Shown in pieces: positions 24,924 to 33,033 of a stretch of 64,000 bases of DNA (position 1 is its first letter; every line of letters starts with the position of its first letter). The stretch is from Pandoraea sp. GTDB taxonomy: Bacteria; Pseudomonadota; Gammaproteobacteria; Burkholderiales; Burkholderiaceae. A model generated the notes under the pieces. That model did no database searches, was not told where the DNA came from, and saw nothing but the letters and a program-made list of their open reading frames with translations. The translations under genes were made by a program, and so were the position numbers. The stretch is from NCBI GenBank assembly GCA_031291335.1, contig JARLJF010000137.1, positions 1 through 64,000 on the forward strand, in the 5' to 3' direction.

Positions 24924-26090
24924 TCAACGCGGCAGACTGTCACGCACGATCTGCGCGAAGTAACGCGCACCGAGCGGCAGAATCGTGTCGTTGAAGTCGT
25001 AGCAGGCGTTATGCAACGGTATGGCGCCCGGTTCGTCGCCGCTGCCGTTGCCGATGAACGCGAAGTTGCCGGGCACGTGTTGCAAGAAAACGCCGAAGTC
25101 CTCCGACGCCATCACCGGCGCCACCTCCGCATCGACCATCGCCTCACCGGCCACCGCTTGCGCGGCGCTCACCGCGAGCGCCGTGTTCTGGTCCCGGTTC
25201 ACCGTCGGCGCGAACTCGTGCGTGTACTCGAATTCGCAATGCGCGCCGTGCATCGCGCACACGCCCAGGCAGATCTCGCGCATGCGCGTTTCGAGCAATT
25301 GCTGGACGTCTGGCGTGTAGCTGAGCGTATCGCCCTTGATGACGACGTTCGTCGGAATGGCGTTGCGAATCCCGTCGGTGATGAATTCCGTGCACGACAC
25401 CACCGCCGATACGCCCGGATCGACGTTACGCGACACCACCGTCTGGAGCGCCACCACGATCTGCGCACCGATCACTAACGGGTCGACGCCCATGTGCGGA
25501 CGCGCCGCGTGCGTGCCTTTGCCGCGAATGCGAATGATGAAGTTGTCCTCGCTCGCCATGATGCCGCCGGAGCGCGTTGCGATGCGTCCCGTCGGAATTC
25601 CCGGCATATTGTGAACGCCGTAAATCGCATCGATGGGGAAGCGCTCAAGCAGTCCGTCGGCAATCATCGCCTTCGCGCCGCGACCGTGCTCCTCGGCAGG
25701 CTGGAAGATGAAACGCACCGTGCCGTTGAAGTCGCGCGACTCGGCCAGCAACTTCGCGGCGCCGAGCACCATCGACATGTGACCGTCGTGCCCACAGGCG
25801 TGCATCTTGCCCGGCACTTGCGACGCATAGTCGCGTCCCGGCGCTTGCTCGGCAATCATCAGCGCGTCCATGTCGGCCCGAATGCCGATCGCGCCGCTGC
25901 CATCGCCCACACGCAGGTTCGCGACGATCCCGGTGCCGCCGATGCCGCGATGCACGTCCAGCCCGAGGCGCTCCAGAATCGTCGCAACCCTCTGCGACGT
26001 GCCGACCTCTTCGAAGCCGGTCTCCGGTTGCTGGTGGAACGCGTGCCGCCATCCCGCGAGCGCTTTGGCGAAGTCGATGTCCTGCGTCAT
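24924..26090 (-). CDS. M20 metallopeptidase / amidohydrolase
   Basis: Zn-dependent amidohydrolase of 388 aa in the M20D family (hippurate hydrolase, HipO/IAA-amino-acid hydrolase type). Visible metal-site motifs are GIRADMDAL, GKMHACGHDGHM, FQPAEEHGRGAKAM, a central His in GKGTHAARPHMG and MASEDFG near the C-terminus. The start MTQDIDFAKALAGWR at 26090 has GGAG at 7 bases. These enzymes cleave N-acyl or N-aminoacyl bonds. It is the last gene of a leftward set with diaminopropionate ammonia-lyase and a carbamoylase-type hydrolase, so it may release free diaminopropionate or a related amino acid from a conjugate. Confidence 0.88.
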   Translation of the reverse strand: MTQDIDFAKALAGWRHAFHQQPETGFEEVGTSQRVATILERLGLDVHRGIGGTGIVANLRVGDGSGAIGIRADMDALMIAEQAPGRDYASQVPGKMHACGHDGHMSMVLGAAKLLAESRDFNGTVRFIFQPAEEHGRGAKAMIADGLLERFPIDAIYGVHNMPGIPTGRIATRSGGIMASEDNFIIRIRGKGTHAARPHMGVDPLVIGAQIVVALQTVVSRNVDPGVSAVVSCTEFITDGIRNAIPTNVVIKGDTLSYTPDVQQLLETRMREICLGVCAMHGAHCEFEYTHEFAPTVNRDQNTALAVSAAQAVAGEAMVDAEVAPVMASEDFGVFLQHVPGNFAFIGNGSGDEPGAIPLHNACYDFNDTILPLGARYFAQIVRDSLPR

Positions 26091-26146
26091 GTGAGGCTCC
26101 TTTTCCTGCTCATTTACCCGATTAGCCGCTGCGTTCGCTAACGCGT

Positions 26147-27415
26147 TCAGCCTGCCAGCCACGCCTGCTGACGCTGCGCGACAGACGTCGCCGGCTCGCC
26201 GACGAGTTCCGCGTACACCGACGGCGCCGTTGCCCCTTCTGTGCTGATCAGCAGGACGCGCGAGTCTGCCGTCAGGCCAATGGCCGACGCCATCTCGGGC
26301 GTTGCCGCGACCTGCATCAACCCGGCCAGACCGGCTACGCCCGACTCACCGGCCACGAACGGCACATCGTTTTCGCTACCCCGCGCCAGACGCTGCATCG
26401 CCTCGACGGCCTGCGCATCGGCGACGGTCATGAACGCGTCAACCGAAGGCTGCAAGAATCGCCACGCAAGAGGCGACGTCTCGCCGCACGCCAAACCGGC
26501 CATCACCGAATCGACCGTTCCGGACGCCGAAGCCACCTGACCCGCGAGTGCGCTTTGGTACAGACAATCGGCTTGCTCCGGCTCTACCACCACGAACGTC
26601 GGACGCTGTGCGCCCCAGCGTTCCCAGAGGTAACTCGCAACGCCTGCGGCCAACCCGCCTACGCCGCCTTGCAGGAAGACGTGCGTCACGGGGCAGGCAT
26701 CGTCGCGGCGTACTTCGGCATCTGCGTCTACACCTGCATCTGCGTCTGTCTCCGTGCCACCCAATGCTTCGACGACTTCGGCGGCGATCGTCGCGTAGCC
26801 CTGCATCACGTCGCGCGGGATGATTTCGTAACCATGGTAGGACGTATCCGAAACCACGTACCAACCATGACGCGCCGCCAGCGCCGCCGCCTCTTCCACC
26901 GAGGCGTCGTAGTTACCGGCGATGCGCACGATCCCGGCGCCGTATGCCGCGATCGCCTGCTCGCGCTCGTCGCTCACTTGCGCATGCAACACGATCACGC
27001 AGCGGCACCCGATGCTCTGGGCGGCAGCGGCCAGCGCACGGCCGTGATTGCCGTCCGTCGCACTGATGGCAGTGAAACCTTGCAGCGCCTCGCGATGCTC
27101 ACCGTTGAGCAGCGTCTGTGCCGTGAAGCCGTGCCCCACGAACTTGCGCAGCAGCAGTCGAACGAGCGCGATCGGCGCACCGAGCGCCTTGAAACTGCCA
27201 AGTGAGGAACGCAGTGCTTCGTCCTTCACGATCACGCTGCGCACGCCCAGCGACGCGGCAAGATCGGGCAACGTGCGCAACGGCGTATTGCCGGGCGTCA
27301 GCCCGTTCCAATGGGCGAGCCAGTCGCGGCTCTCCTGCGCACGAGCGATGCTCATGATGTCCTGAAGATCCGCCGGGTACGGCGCGCGCACGGCATGAGG
27401 ATTGGCGTACAGCAT
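26147..27415 (-). CDS. dpaL: 2,3-diaminopropionate ammonia-lyase
   Basis: PLP enzyme of fold type II, 422 aa, that converts 2,3-diaminopropionate to pyruvate and two ammonia. The PLP lysine is K76 in SSLGSFKALGAP; other marks are SATDGNHGRALA, SDTSYHGYEIIPRDVMQGY and FLQGGVGGLAAGV, all typical of YgeX/DpaL. Start ATG 27415 has GGAG upstream; an earlier in-frame ATG (27454) adds 13 residues. An acidic, repeat-like stretch of about 20 residues at 221-240 (TETDADAGVDADAE) looks like an insertion. It lies between a carbamoylase-type hydrolase and an M20 hydrolase, a grouping reminiscent of E. coli ygeX-ygeY. Confidence 0.9.
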   Translation of the reverse strand: MLYANPHAVRAPYPADLQDIMSIARAQESRDWLAHWNGLTPGNTPLRTLPDLAASLGVRSVIVKDEALRSSLGSFKALGAPIALVRLLLRKFVGHGFTAQTLLNGEHREALQGFTAISATDGNHGRALAAAAQSIGCRCVIVLHAQVSDEREQAIAAYGAGIVRIAGNYDASVEEAAALAARHGWYVVSDTSYHGYEIIPRDVMQGYATIAAEVVEALGGTETDADAGVDADAEVRRDDACPVTHVFLQGGVGGLAAGVASYLWERWGAQRPTFVVVEPEQADCLYQSALAGQVASASGTVDSVMAGLACGETSPLAWRFLQPSVDAFMTVADAQAVEAMQRLARGSENDVPFVAGESGVAGLAGLMQVAATPEMASAIGLTADSRVLLISTEGATAPSVYAELVGEPATSVAQRQQAWLAG

Positions 27416-27455
27416 GGGGGGCTCCGGTATTACGTTCTCAGGGGGGCTAACCAAC

Positions 27456-28727
27456 TTACAGATTCACGCCGAGACGTTGCGCGACAACGTCGAGCAGCAC
27501 TTCGGCACCGCGCACCAGTTGGTCGTCGTCGGTATGCTCGCGCGGGTTGTGGCTGATGCCGCCACGGCTCGGTACGAAGATCATCGCCGCCGGGGCGATA
27601 CGCGCGATCATCTGCGCGTCGTGCCCCGCGCCGGAAGTCATGCGCTTGTACGAGAGACCGCGACGCTTGACGCTCGCTTCGATGACGTCGGCCAACGCCG
27701 CGTTGAAGACCACGGGCGTGAAACGCGCGAGACGTTCGGTTGAAACGCGGACACCCTCTTCCTCTGCGATCGTCTCGAGGAATTGCGAGAGCTTCGCTTC
27801 GCTCGCCGCCAGACGCTGCTCGTCCGGGTCACGCATGTCGACCGTGAACACGGCTTTACGCGGAATCACGTTGATAACGCCCGGCTCGACCTGAAACGTG
27901 CCGACGGTCGCCAGCGTGGTGCCCGATTCGACCGCGATGCGACGCAGTTCGGCGACCGTGGCGGCCGCGACATAGCCGGCATCGTGACGCAAGCGCGTCG
28001 GCGTCGTGCCTGCATGATTGGCATTGCCCTGCACGGTGATCTGCTGCCACGAAATTCCCTGCAAGTTCTCGACGACGCCGATCTCAAGCCCTTCCGCTTC
28101 AAGAATCGGCCCCTGCTCGATATGCAGCTCGAGATACTCGTGCGGTACGAGCGTGCCCGGCGCCATCTCACCGGCGTAGCCGATACGCACGAGTTCGTCG
28201 CCCAGACGCGCGCCGTCGGTGCCCACGGCATCGAGCGCCTCATCGAGCGGCAAGCCACCCGCGTGCACCAGCGATCCCATCATGTCCGGATGAAAGCGCG
28301 CGCCTTCCTCGTTGGTAAACGCCACCACAGTGATCGGACGCGACGGCACGATGCCCGCGTCGCGGAACGCCCGTGCGACGGCCAGACCGCCCAGCACGCC
28401 GTAGCAGCCATCCAGCGCACCGGCATTGATGACGGTGTCGATATGCGAGCCCATCATGAGCGGGCGCGGCGTCTCGCCCAAAGCGTCGTTCTCAGCCGAC
28501 GGGAGCGTGCCGAAGATGTTGCCGATGCGATCGATCTGCACCTCGAGATCAAGTTCGCGCATCCATGCGACCACCTGATCGCGGCCGGCCTTTTCGGCAT
28601 CGGAGAGGGCAACGCGGGTGCGTCCGCCCGCGACGGGATCGGCCCCGATCTCGCCCAGTTCACGAAGTTGTTGCAGCAGAACCGGACCATTCAGTTGGAG
28701 GACAGCAGGGGCATTCGTTTCGGACAT
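27456..28727 (-). CDS. Zn-dependent hydrolase, N-carbamoyl-amino-acid/allantoate amidohydrolase type
   Basis: M20/M28-type hydrolase of 423 aa in the HyuC/AllC/UraA-beta-ureidopropionase family, which removes the carbamoyl group from N-carbamoyl amino acids or allantoate. Metal-site motifs: GSHIDTVINAGALDGCYGVLG, FTNEEGARF, ELHIEQGPILE, GNANHAGTTP and SGAGHDAQM plus SRGGISHNPRE. It is the first gene of the leftward set and is divergent from an Lrp-type regulator. With DpaL next in line, an N-carbamoyl derivative of diaminopropionate (for example albizziine) is a plausible substrate, but this is inference. Confidence 0.87.
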   Translation of the reverse strand: MSETNAPAVLQLNGPVLLQQLRELGEIGADPVAGGRTRVALSDAEKAGRDQVVAWMRELDLEVQIDRIGNIFGTLPSAENDALGETPRPLMMGSHIDTVINAGALDGCYGVLGGLAVARAFRDAGIVPSRPITVVAFTNEEGARFHPDMMGSLVHAGGLPLDEALDAVGTDGARLGDELVRIGYAGEMAPGTLVPHEYLELHIEQGPILEAEGLEIGVVENLQGISWQQITVQGNANHAGTTPTRLRHDAGYVAAATVAELRRIAVESGTTLATVGTFQVEPGVINVIPRKAVFTVDMRDPDEQRLAASEAKLSQFLETIAEEEGVRVSTERLARFTPVVFNAALADVIEASVKRRGLSYKRMTSGAGHDAQMIARIAPAAMIFVPSRGGISHNPREHTDDDQLVRGAEVLLDVVAQRLGVNL

Positions 28728-28839
28728 GAGTCAGTCGGCGTCAATCGTTTTTGTAGGGATATCCGGGCTGGCGCCCGAGCTTGCCTCCGATCTCATCGCG
28801 TTCGCGGGTCGCCGCTAGCGGAGTATCATCGGACAGCCT

Positions 28840-28850
28840 GAATAATATTC
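28840..28850. promoter_or_regulatory. AT-rich dyad GAATAATATTC in Lrp/hydrolase gap
   Basis: An 11-base perfect dyad centred 65 bases upstream of the Lrp start and about 118 bases from the hydrolase start. Lrp/AsnC proteins bind AT-rich dyads of this kind, so it is a candidate site for the adjacent regulator. Confidence 0.35.
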
Positions 28851-28909
28851 CGTGGAGCGCGTAGGATTAACGCGTTTTGGGCGTCCGAATCGAATTTTTA
28901 TTGCGCACC

Positions 28910-29383
28910 ATGAGCCTCGACAGTTATGACATCGCCCTGCTCGCGGCGATTCAGCAAGACGCCACAACGCCCCAGCATGCGCTCGGGGCACAGGTCAATC
29001 TGTCGTCTGCGGCAGTAAACCGGCGGCTGAAGAAGCTCGCCGACGAAGGCGTGATGCGCCAGACCATCTCGCTGATCGACCAGGCGAGCGTCGGCTACCC
29101 GCTCACGATCATCACCGAGGTCGAAGTCGAGAACGAGCGGCTCGACTTGCTCGACGCCATGAAGCGCAGCTTTCTGGCATGCCCGCAGGTGCAGCAGTGC
29201 TACTACGTCGCGGGGGAATGCGACTTCGTGGTCATCATGGTCGTGCAGAACATGGCCCAGTACACGGAACTCACGCGCGCCCTCTTCTTCGAGAGCAACA
29301 ACGTCAAGCGCTTCAAGACGCTGGTCTCGATGAGCAACGTGAAGGTCGGGCTGGAGGTGCCGCTGGACGCCGCCGCAAACTGA
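28910..29383 (+). CDS. Lrp/AsnC-family regulator
   Basis: Lrp/AsnC regulator of 157 aa. It starts MSLDSYDIALLAAIQQDATTPQHALGAQVNLSSAAVNRRLKKL (helix-turn-helix at about 20-45; ATG 28910 preferred to the TTG 11 codons earlier) and has an RAM/AsnC ligand domain at about 65-145 (VQQCYYVAGECDFVVIMVV). Such proteins sense amino acids. Being divergent from the carbamoylase-DpaL-M20 set makes it the probable local sensor of the amino acid that is degraded. Confidence 0.9.
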   Translation: MSLDSYDIALLAAIQQDATTPQHALGAQVNLSSAAVNRRLKKLADEGVMRQTISLIDQASVGYPLTIITEVEVENERLDLLDAMKRSFLACPQVQQCYYVAGECDFVVIMVVQNMAQYTELTRALFFESNNVKRFKTLVSMSNVKVGLEVPLDAAAN

Positions 29384-29425
29384 TACCTGCGACGGCGCGG
29401 GCGTCGTTGAACGTGCGATGAAAGC

Positions 29426-30577
29426 TCAGAACTTGTGCCGTACGCCGGCCGTGACGTACATCTGCGAATTGGTGCCGGCGTCGACGTAGACTGTGGCAAT
29501 CGCCGCCTGCGCAGGCCCGATACCGTTGTAGCCGGTAGCATGCGCGTACGTGACCACGCAGAAGAGATCGGTGCGCTTGCTCAGGCTGTAATCGGCGGCC
29601 GCGCTCACCTGGTGGTAATGCGCGGACGAATCGCCCGACGCGTTCAGATAGTCGTATCCCGTCTGCAAAGCCAGCGCGGGAGAGACCTGCCAGACGCCAT
29701 AGATGCCGTAGCTATCGTAGCGTTGCGTCGTCCGAAAGGTCGATGCGGCGTCGGCGTTGTAATACGACTGGCTGTAATAACCGCCGAGCGTAACGTTGCC
29801 GAAAGTGTAACGTCCGCCAGCACGATAGATGTCGATGGACTTGGCGCTGGCATAGGCGCGGTTCACTGCGCTGATAAAGAAGGCATCGGTGCTGCTCGAC
29901 GGACGTGTCACAGCGCTGCTGTTGCCATTGTCGATGTGCAGATACCCCGCCGCCACGCGTGCCGGGCCAAAGGTGTATGAGCCCGCCACGCTGTACGTCT
30001 GCCCGGACGCGACCGCTCCCGCGATGCCACCGAACGCGTACATCCCCTCGACCTGCACTCCACGCCAGAGCGGGCTGGTCCATTTCACTGAATTGTTGAT
30101 TCGCGCGGTGTTCTGCGAGTTATCGACGTCACCGGGCGCAGTCCAGTAACCCGCCACGAAGAAGTTGCCTTGCGTGGGCAGCACCTGATCGATCAGCGGA
30201 TCGTATTGACGTCCGATCAACACCGAACCCCATTCCCGGCTCGTCAGACCGACATACGCCTGCCGACCGAACTCACGCGAGCCCTGCAACAGTCGTCCGT
30301 TGGTCGAATCGAAGCCGTTCTCCAGTTTGAAGACGGATTGCAGCCCGCCGCCCAGATCTTCGGTGCCCGTCAGTCCCCATCGGGTGCCGAGGCCGTTGCC
30401 GGTGACCATCGATATCTGGCTCTGCTTTCCCCCCGCATGATTGACGTACTGCAAGCTGGTGTCGATGATGCCGTACAGCGTGACCGAACTCTGCGCCTGC
30501 GCAACGCTCGGCATCACGCCAACGGCACCCAGCAGCATACCTGCCGCAAGCGGCATCTTCTTCAATAAATTTCGCAT
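29426..30577 (-). CDS. Gram-negative porin (OmpC-like), second copy
   Basis: Porin of 383 aa with a signal peptide (MRNLLKKMPLAAGMLLGAVGVMPSVAQA/QSS) and mature N-terminus SVTLYGIIDTSLQYVNHAGG; ends in Phe (VRHKF). The loop-3 style PGDV and repeated aromatic-ended strands fit a 16-strand burkholderial porin. Only moderate similarity to the porin at 6919 is visible by eye. It is preceded by a 20-base palindrome at 30600. It is convergent with the Lrp gene and lies downstream of the HD/PhoD genes. Confidence 0.92.
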   Translation of the reverse strand: MRNLLKKMPLAAGMLLGAVGVMPSVAQAQSSVTLYGIIDTSLQYVNHAGGKQSQISMVTGNGLGTRWGLTGTEDLGGGLQSVFKLENGFDSTNGRLLQGSREFGRQAYVGLTSREWGSVLIGRQYDPLIDQVLPTQGNFFVAGYWTAPGDVDNSQNTARINNSVKWTSPLWRGVQVEGMYAFGGIAGAVASGQTYSVAGSYTFGPARVAAGYLHIDNGNSSAVTRPSSSTDAFFISAVNRAYASAKSIDIYRAGGRYTFGNVTLGGYYSQSYYNADAASTFRTTQRYDSYGIYGVWQVSPALALQTGYDYLNASGDSSAHYHQVSAAADYSLSKRTDLFCVVTYAHATGYNGIGPAQAAIATVYVDAGTNSQMYVTAGVRHKF

Positions 30578-30599
30578 AACTAATTAAATTGACAACGGA

Positions 30600-30619
30600 T
30601 GACGAATTTTCATTCGTCA
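30600..30619. promoter_or_regulatory. 20-base inverted repeat upstream of porin
   Basis: TGACGAAT (30600-30607) and ATTCGTCA (30612-30619) pair perfectly around TTTC. It is 23 bases ahead of the porin start and 37 bases after the stop of the HD gene, so it may be a porin operator, a 5' leader hairpin, or a weak terminator of the upstream transcript. Confidence 0.45.
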
Positions 30620-30655
30620 GCGTTATAGGGTCAGGAGGTCAGGGGCTTTGACGGA

Positions 30656-31381
30656 TCAGTCGTGCCTGCCGGGCGATATTTCGTCACGCAACAAGTCGAG
30701 ATAGGCGCGCATGGTGGCAATGCGGTGTTCGCCGATCCGTTGCGCCTTTGCTGTCGTCAGCCCTTCGGTCAGGCGAAGCAGCTTGGTTTCGAAATGGTCG
30801 AGCGCGAAGCGGCGATCGTCGAGACTGCGGTTTGCCGCAAACGGGTCGAGCGGGTCGTACAGACGCGAGCCGCTGCGCCCGGCCACGTAGAACGTTCGCG
30901 CGATGCCGATGGCGCCGATGGCGTCGAGGCGGTCGGCGTCACGCAGCACGCAAGCCTCAAGCGTTCGCGGTTCGATACCGGCTGAGAAGCTATGCGCCTC
31001 GATGACGTGCGCCGTCGCGTCGACGCGCTCGGCAGGCCACCCCAGCGTGTGCAGAACGCCGCTCGCCTTCTCGGCCGACAGCCGGGATGCCTGCGCGCGG
31101 CGCGGGTCCGTCTTTTCGACCTGAACGCAGTCGTGCATCAGCGTGGCCACGGCCAGCATCTCCAGATCGATGGCGGGCTCCTCGGCAGCAATCTCGTTGA
31201 TCAGCTTCCACACGCGAATCAGGTGCGACCAGTCGTGCGAGCCGTCTTCACGACTGTCGGTATCGTGGCGCTCGTTCGTCGTTGCTGTCGGATCGAGCGT
31301 GTCGAGCGTGTCGAGTACCGCGACGATGACATCGCCATGAGGGAAGAAGGCTTGCGCCAACAGCGTAGTCGATGCATTCAT
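30656..31381 (-). CDS. HD-domain phosphohydrolase-like protein
   Basis: HD-superfamily protein of 241 aa, similar in outline to YedJ. Metal-binding pattern: H in SHDWSHLIRVWKL, then HDC in ATLMHDCVQVE, later DRLDAIGAIGIARTF. The ATG at 31381 (MNASTTLLAQAFFPHGDVIV) lies 5 bases after the stop of the PhoD-type gene, so the two are cotranscribed; the longer frame extends into that gene. A short acidic insert with repeated LDTLD lies at about 24-45. Substrate unknown; pairing with a phosphatase suggests phosphoester metabolism. Confidence 0.82.
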   Translation of the reverse strand: MNASTTLLAQAFFPHGDVIVAVLDTLDTLDPTATTNERHDTDSREDGSHDWSHLIRVWKLINEIAAEEPAIDLEMLAVATLMHDCVQVEKTDPRRAQASRLSAEKASGVLHTLGWPAERVDATAHVIEAHSFSAGIEPRTLEACVLRDADRLDAIGAIGIARTFYVAGRSGSRLYDPLDPFAANRSLDDRRFALDHFETKLLRLTEGLTTAKAQRIGEHRIATMRAYLDLLRDEISPGRHD

Positions 31382-31386
31382 GACGT

Positions 31387-32919
31387 TCAGATTTCCAGTG
31401 CGCCGGTCCGGCCGTTCTCGATCACGAAGCGTTTGCTCGTGCGAACGTTGCCACCGGGCTTGTCGGTAAAGTCGATGGTGCGCAGGTCGGTGAGCAATTC
31501 GTTCTCCGTCACCGTGCATCGCATGTAGCCGCGCTGCGTACTTTCGAAGTAATTCACGTGGGGATTGTGGGGCATGCCCTGCGCCATCGGCTGCGCGAGC
31601 GGTTCGGGCCAGAGCGCGCTGATGGACGTGCCGACCAGTTCGGTCATGGGTGCCGTGCGCGAGTCATCGCCCACATTGCGCACGACAGACGACACCATGT
31701 ACGAGTGAATGTCGCCGGACAGCGAGACCGGATTGGGCACCTTGGCGGCCACGAGTTGGTCCAGAATGCGATTGCGCTCGGCCGGATAGCCGTCCCACGA
31801 TTGCAGGTAACGATAAAGCTCGCCATTGTGCTGCATGTCGAACGGCGTCATTTTGACCGTCGACGCGATGATGTTCCAACGCGCGGGCGTCTTTTGCAGG
31901 CGGTCTGCCAGCCAGAGTTCCTGCCCTCGACCGAGCATTGAACGCTCCGATGTCTCACTGCTGGCACAGGCGCGCTCGTACACGCCGAACGCGAATCGCC
32001 CGTCCGACTCGGCCGCGCACGGCGTTTCCGAATCACGGAACTGGCGCGTGTCGGGAATGGTGATGCGCATGAGCGCGCCGATGTCATAGCCGCGCTGAAT
32101 CTGCATCGCCGCAGACGCTGGCGACGGGGCGTAGCGCACCGGCTGAAACTCGTACCACGCCTGATAGGCCGCCGCGCGACGCTTGAGCAAGGTAACGTCG
32201 CCGGTGTCGTCTTCGAGGGCGTCGTGATTGTCGAGCGTCAGAATGAACGGCAGCGTTTCATGTGCGCGTCGCAATGCCGCGTCAGACTTGTACAGCGCGT
32301 GACGGCGACGATAGTCGTCGAGCGTCATCGGTAATTCGCGGCGCTCGTGCTCTCGCACGCCCCCGCCCCGGCTAACGTCGTAGATGTAGTCGCCAACGTG
32401 CATCACGAACGACGGATCGTCGGCAGCCATGCCGTCGTAGGCATCGAAGTAGCCCTGCTCCCAGTTCTGGCAAGACACGACGTTGAAGCGGAAGCGGGAA
32501 ATGTGGCCGGTTTCGGCAGGCAGTGTGCGCGTGCGGCCGACGGGGCTGAGTTCGCTCCCGCAGCGAAAGGCGTACCAGTATTCGCGATCGGGCGACAAAC
32601 CGGCGACGTCGACGTGCACGGAATGCCCGAACGCCGGTTGTGCCACCGCCACGCCGCGCCGGACGACCTTGGTCAGACGGCGGTCGGTCGCGACGACCCA
32701 TTCGACGTCCACGGGTTGCCGCGAGACCGGCGTGGTGTCGCGGGTATCGCGCGCCAGACGTGTCCAGAGGACGACAGCGTCCGAGGTCGGATCGCCACTG
32801 GCGACCGAGAACGGGAACGACGTGCCGTGCGAGACGGATCGCGCATTGGAATGCCGGATGATGACCGCGGGAGCCCCCACGAGAATGCCGGTGCCAGCCA
32901 GAAAGGTACGACGCTTCAT
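31387..32919 (-). CDS. Alkaline phosphatase D family protein (PhoD-like)
   Basis: PhoD-type phosphodiesterase/phosphatase of 510 aa. A twin-arginine signal (MKRRTFLAGTG) indicates Tat export to the periplasm. An N-terminal Ig-like domain (about 35-140) is followed by the metallophosphoesterase domain with SCQNWE, HVGDYIYD, LDNHDALEDD and SGDIHSYMVS, the residues that bind the Fe/Ca cluster in PhoD. ATG 32919 has AAGGG upstream. It is divergent from a LacI regulator whose gap holds a 14-base palindrome, and cotranscribed with the HD protein. No Pho box was recognised. Confidence 0.9.
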   Translation of the reverse strand: MKRRTFLAGTGILVGAPAVIIRHSNARSVSHGTSFPFSVASGDPTSDAVVLWTRLARDTRDTTPVSRQPVDVEWVVATDRRLTKVVRRGVAVAQPAFGHSVHVDVAGLSPDREYWYAFRCGSELSPVGRTRTLPAETGHISRFRFNVVSCQNWEQGYFDAYDGMAADDPSFVMHVGDYIYDVSRGGGVREHERRELPMTLDDYRRRHALYKSDAALRRAHETLPFILTLDNHDALEDDTGDVTLLKRRAAAYQAWYEFQPVRYAPSPASAAMQIQRGYDIGALMRITIPDTRQFRDSETPCAAESDGRFAFGVYERACASSETSERSMLGRGQELWLADRLQKTPARWNIIASTVKMTPFDMQHNGELYRYLQSWDGYPAERNRILDQLVAAKVPNPVSLSGDIHSYMVSSVVRNVGDDSRTAPMTELVGTSISALWPEPLAQPMAQGMPHNPHVNYFESTQRGYMRCTVTENELLTDLRTIDFTDKPGGNVRTSKRFVIENGRTGALEI

Positions 32920-32970
32920 TGCAATTACCCTTTACACTGCGAATGCGTCGAAGTATAAATTTCGGATCAT

Positions 32971-32984
32971 GTCATACGTATGAC
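32971..32984. promoter_or_regulatory. Perfect 14-bp palindrome, LacI-type operator candidate
   Basis: GTCATACGTATGAC is a perfect palindrome with a central CG, the shape of LacI/GalR operators. It lies 52 bases from the PhoD start and 50 bases from the LacI-family start, centred in the 114-base divergent gap. Confidence 0.65.
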
Positions 32985-33033
32985 TGACGGATTTTAACCA
33001 CGAATCACACTTTTTAGAAGTTTCAACGCACGG

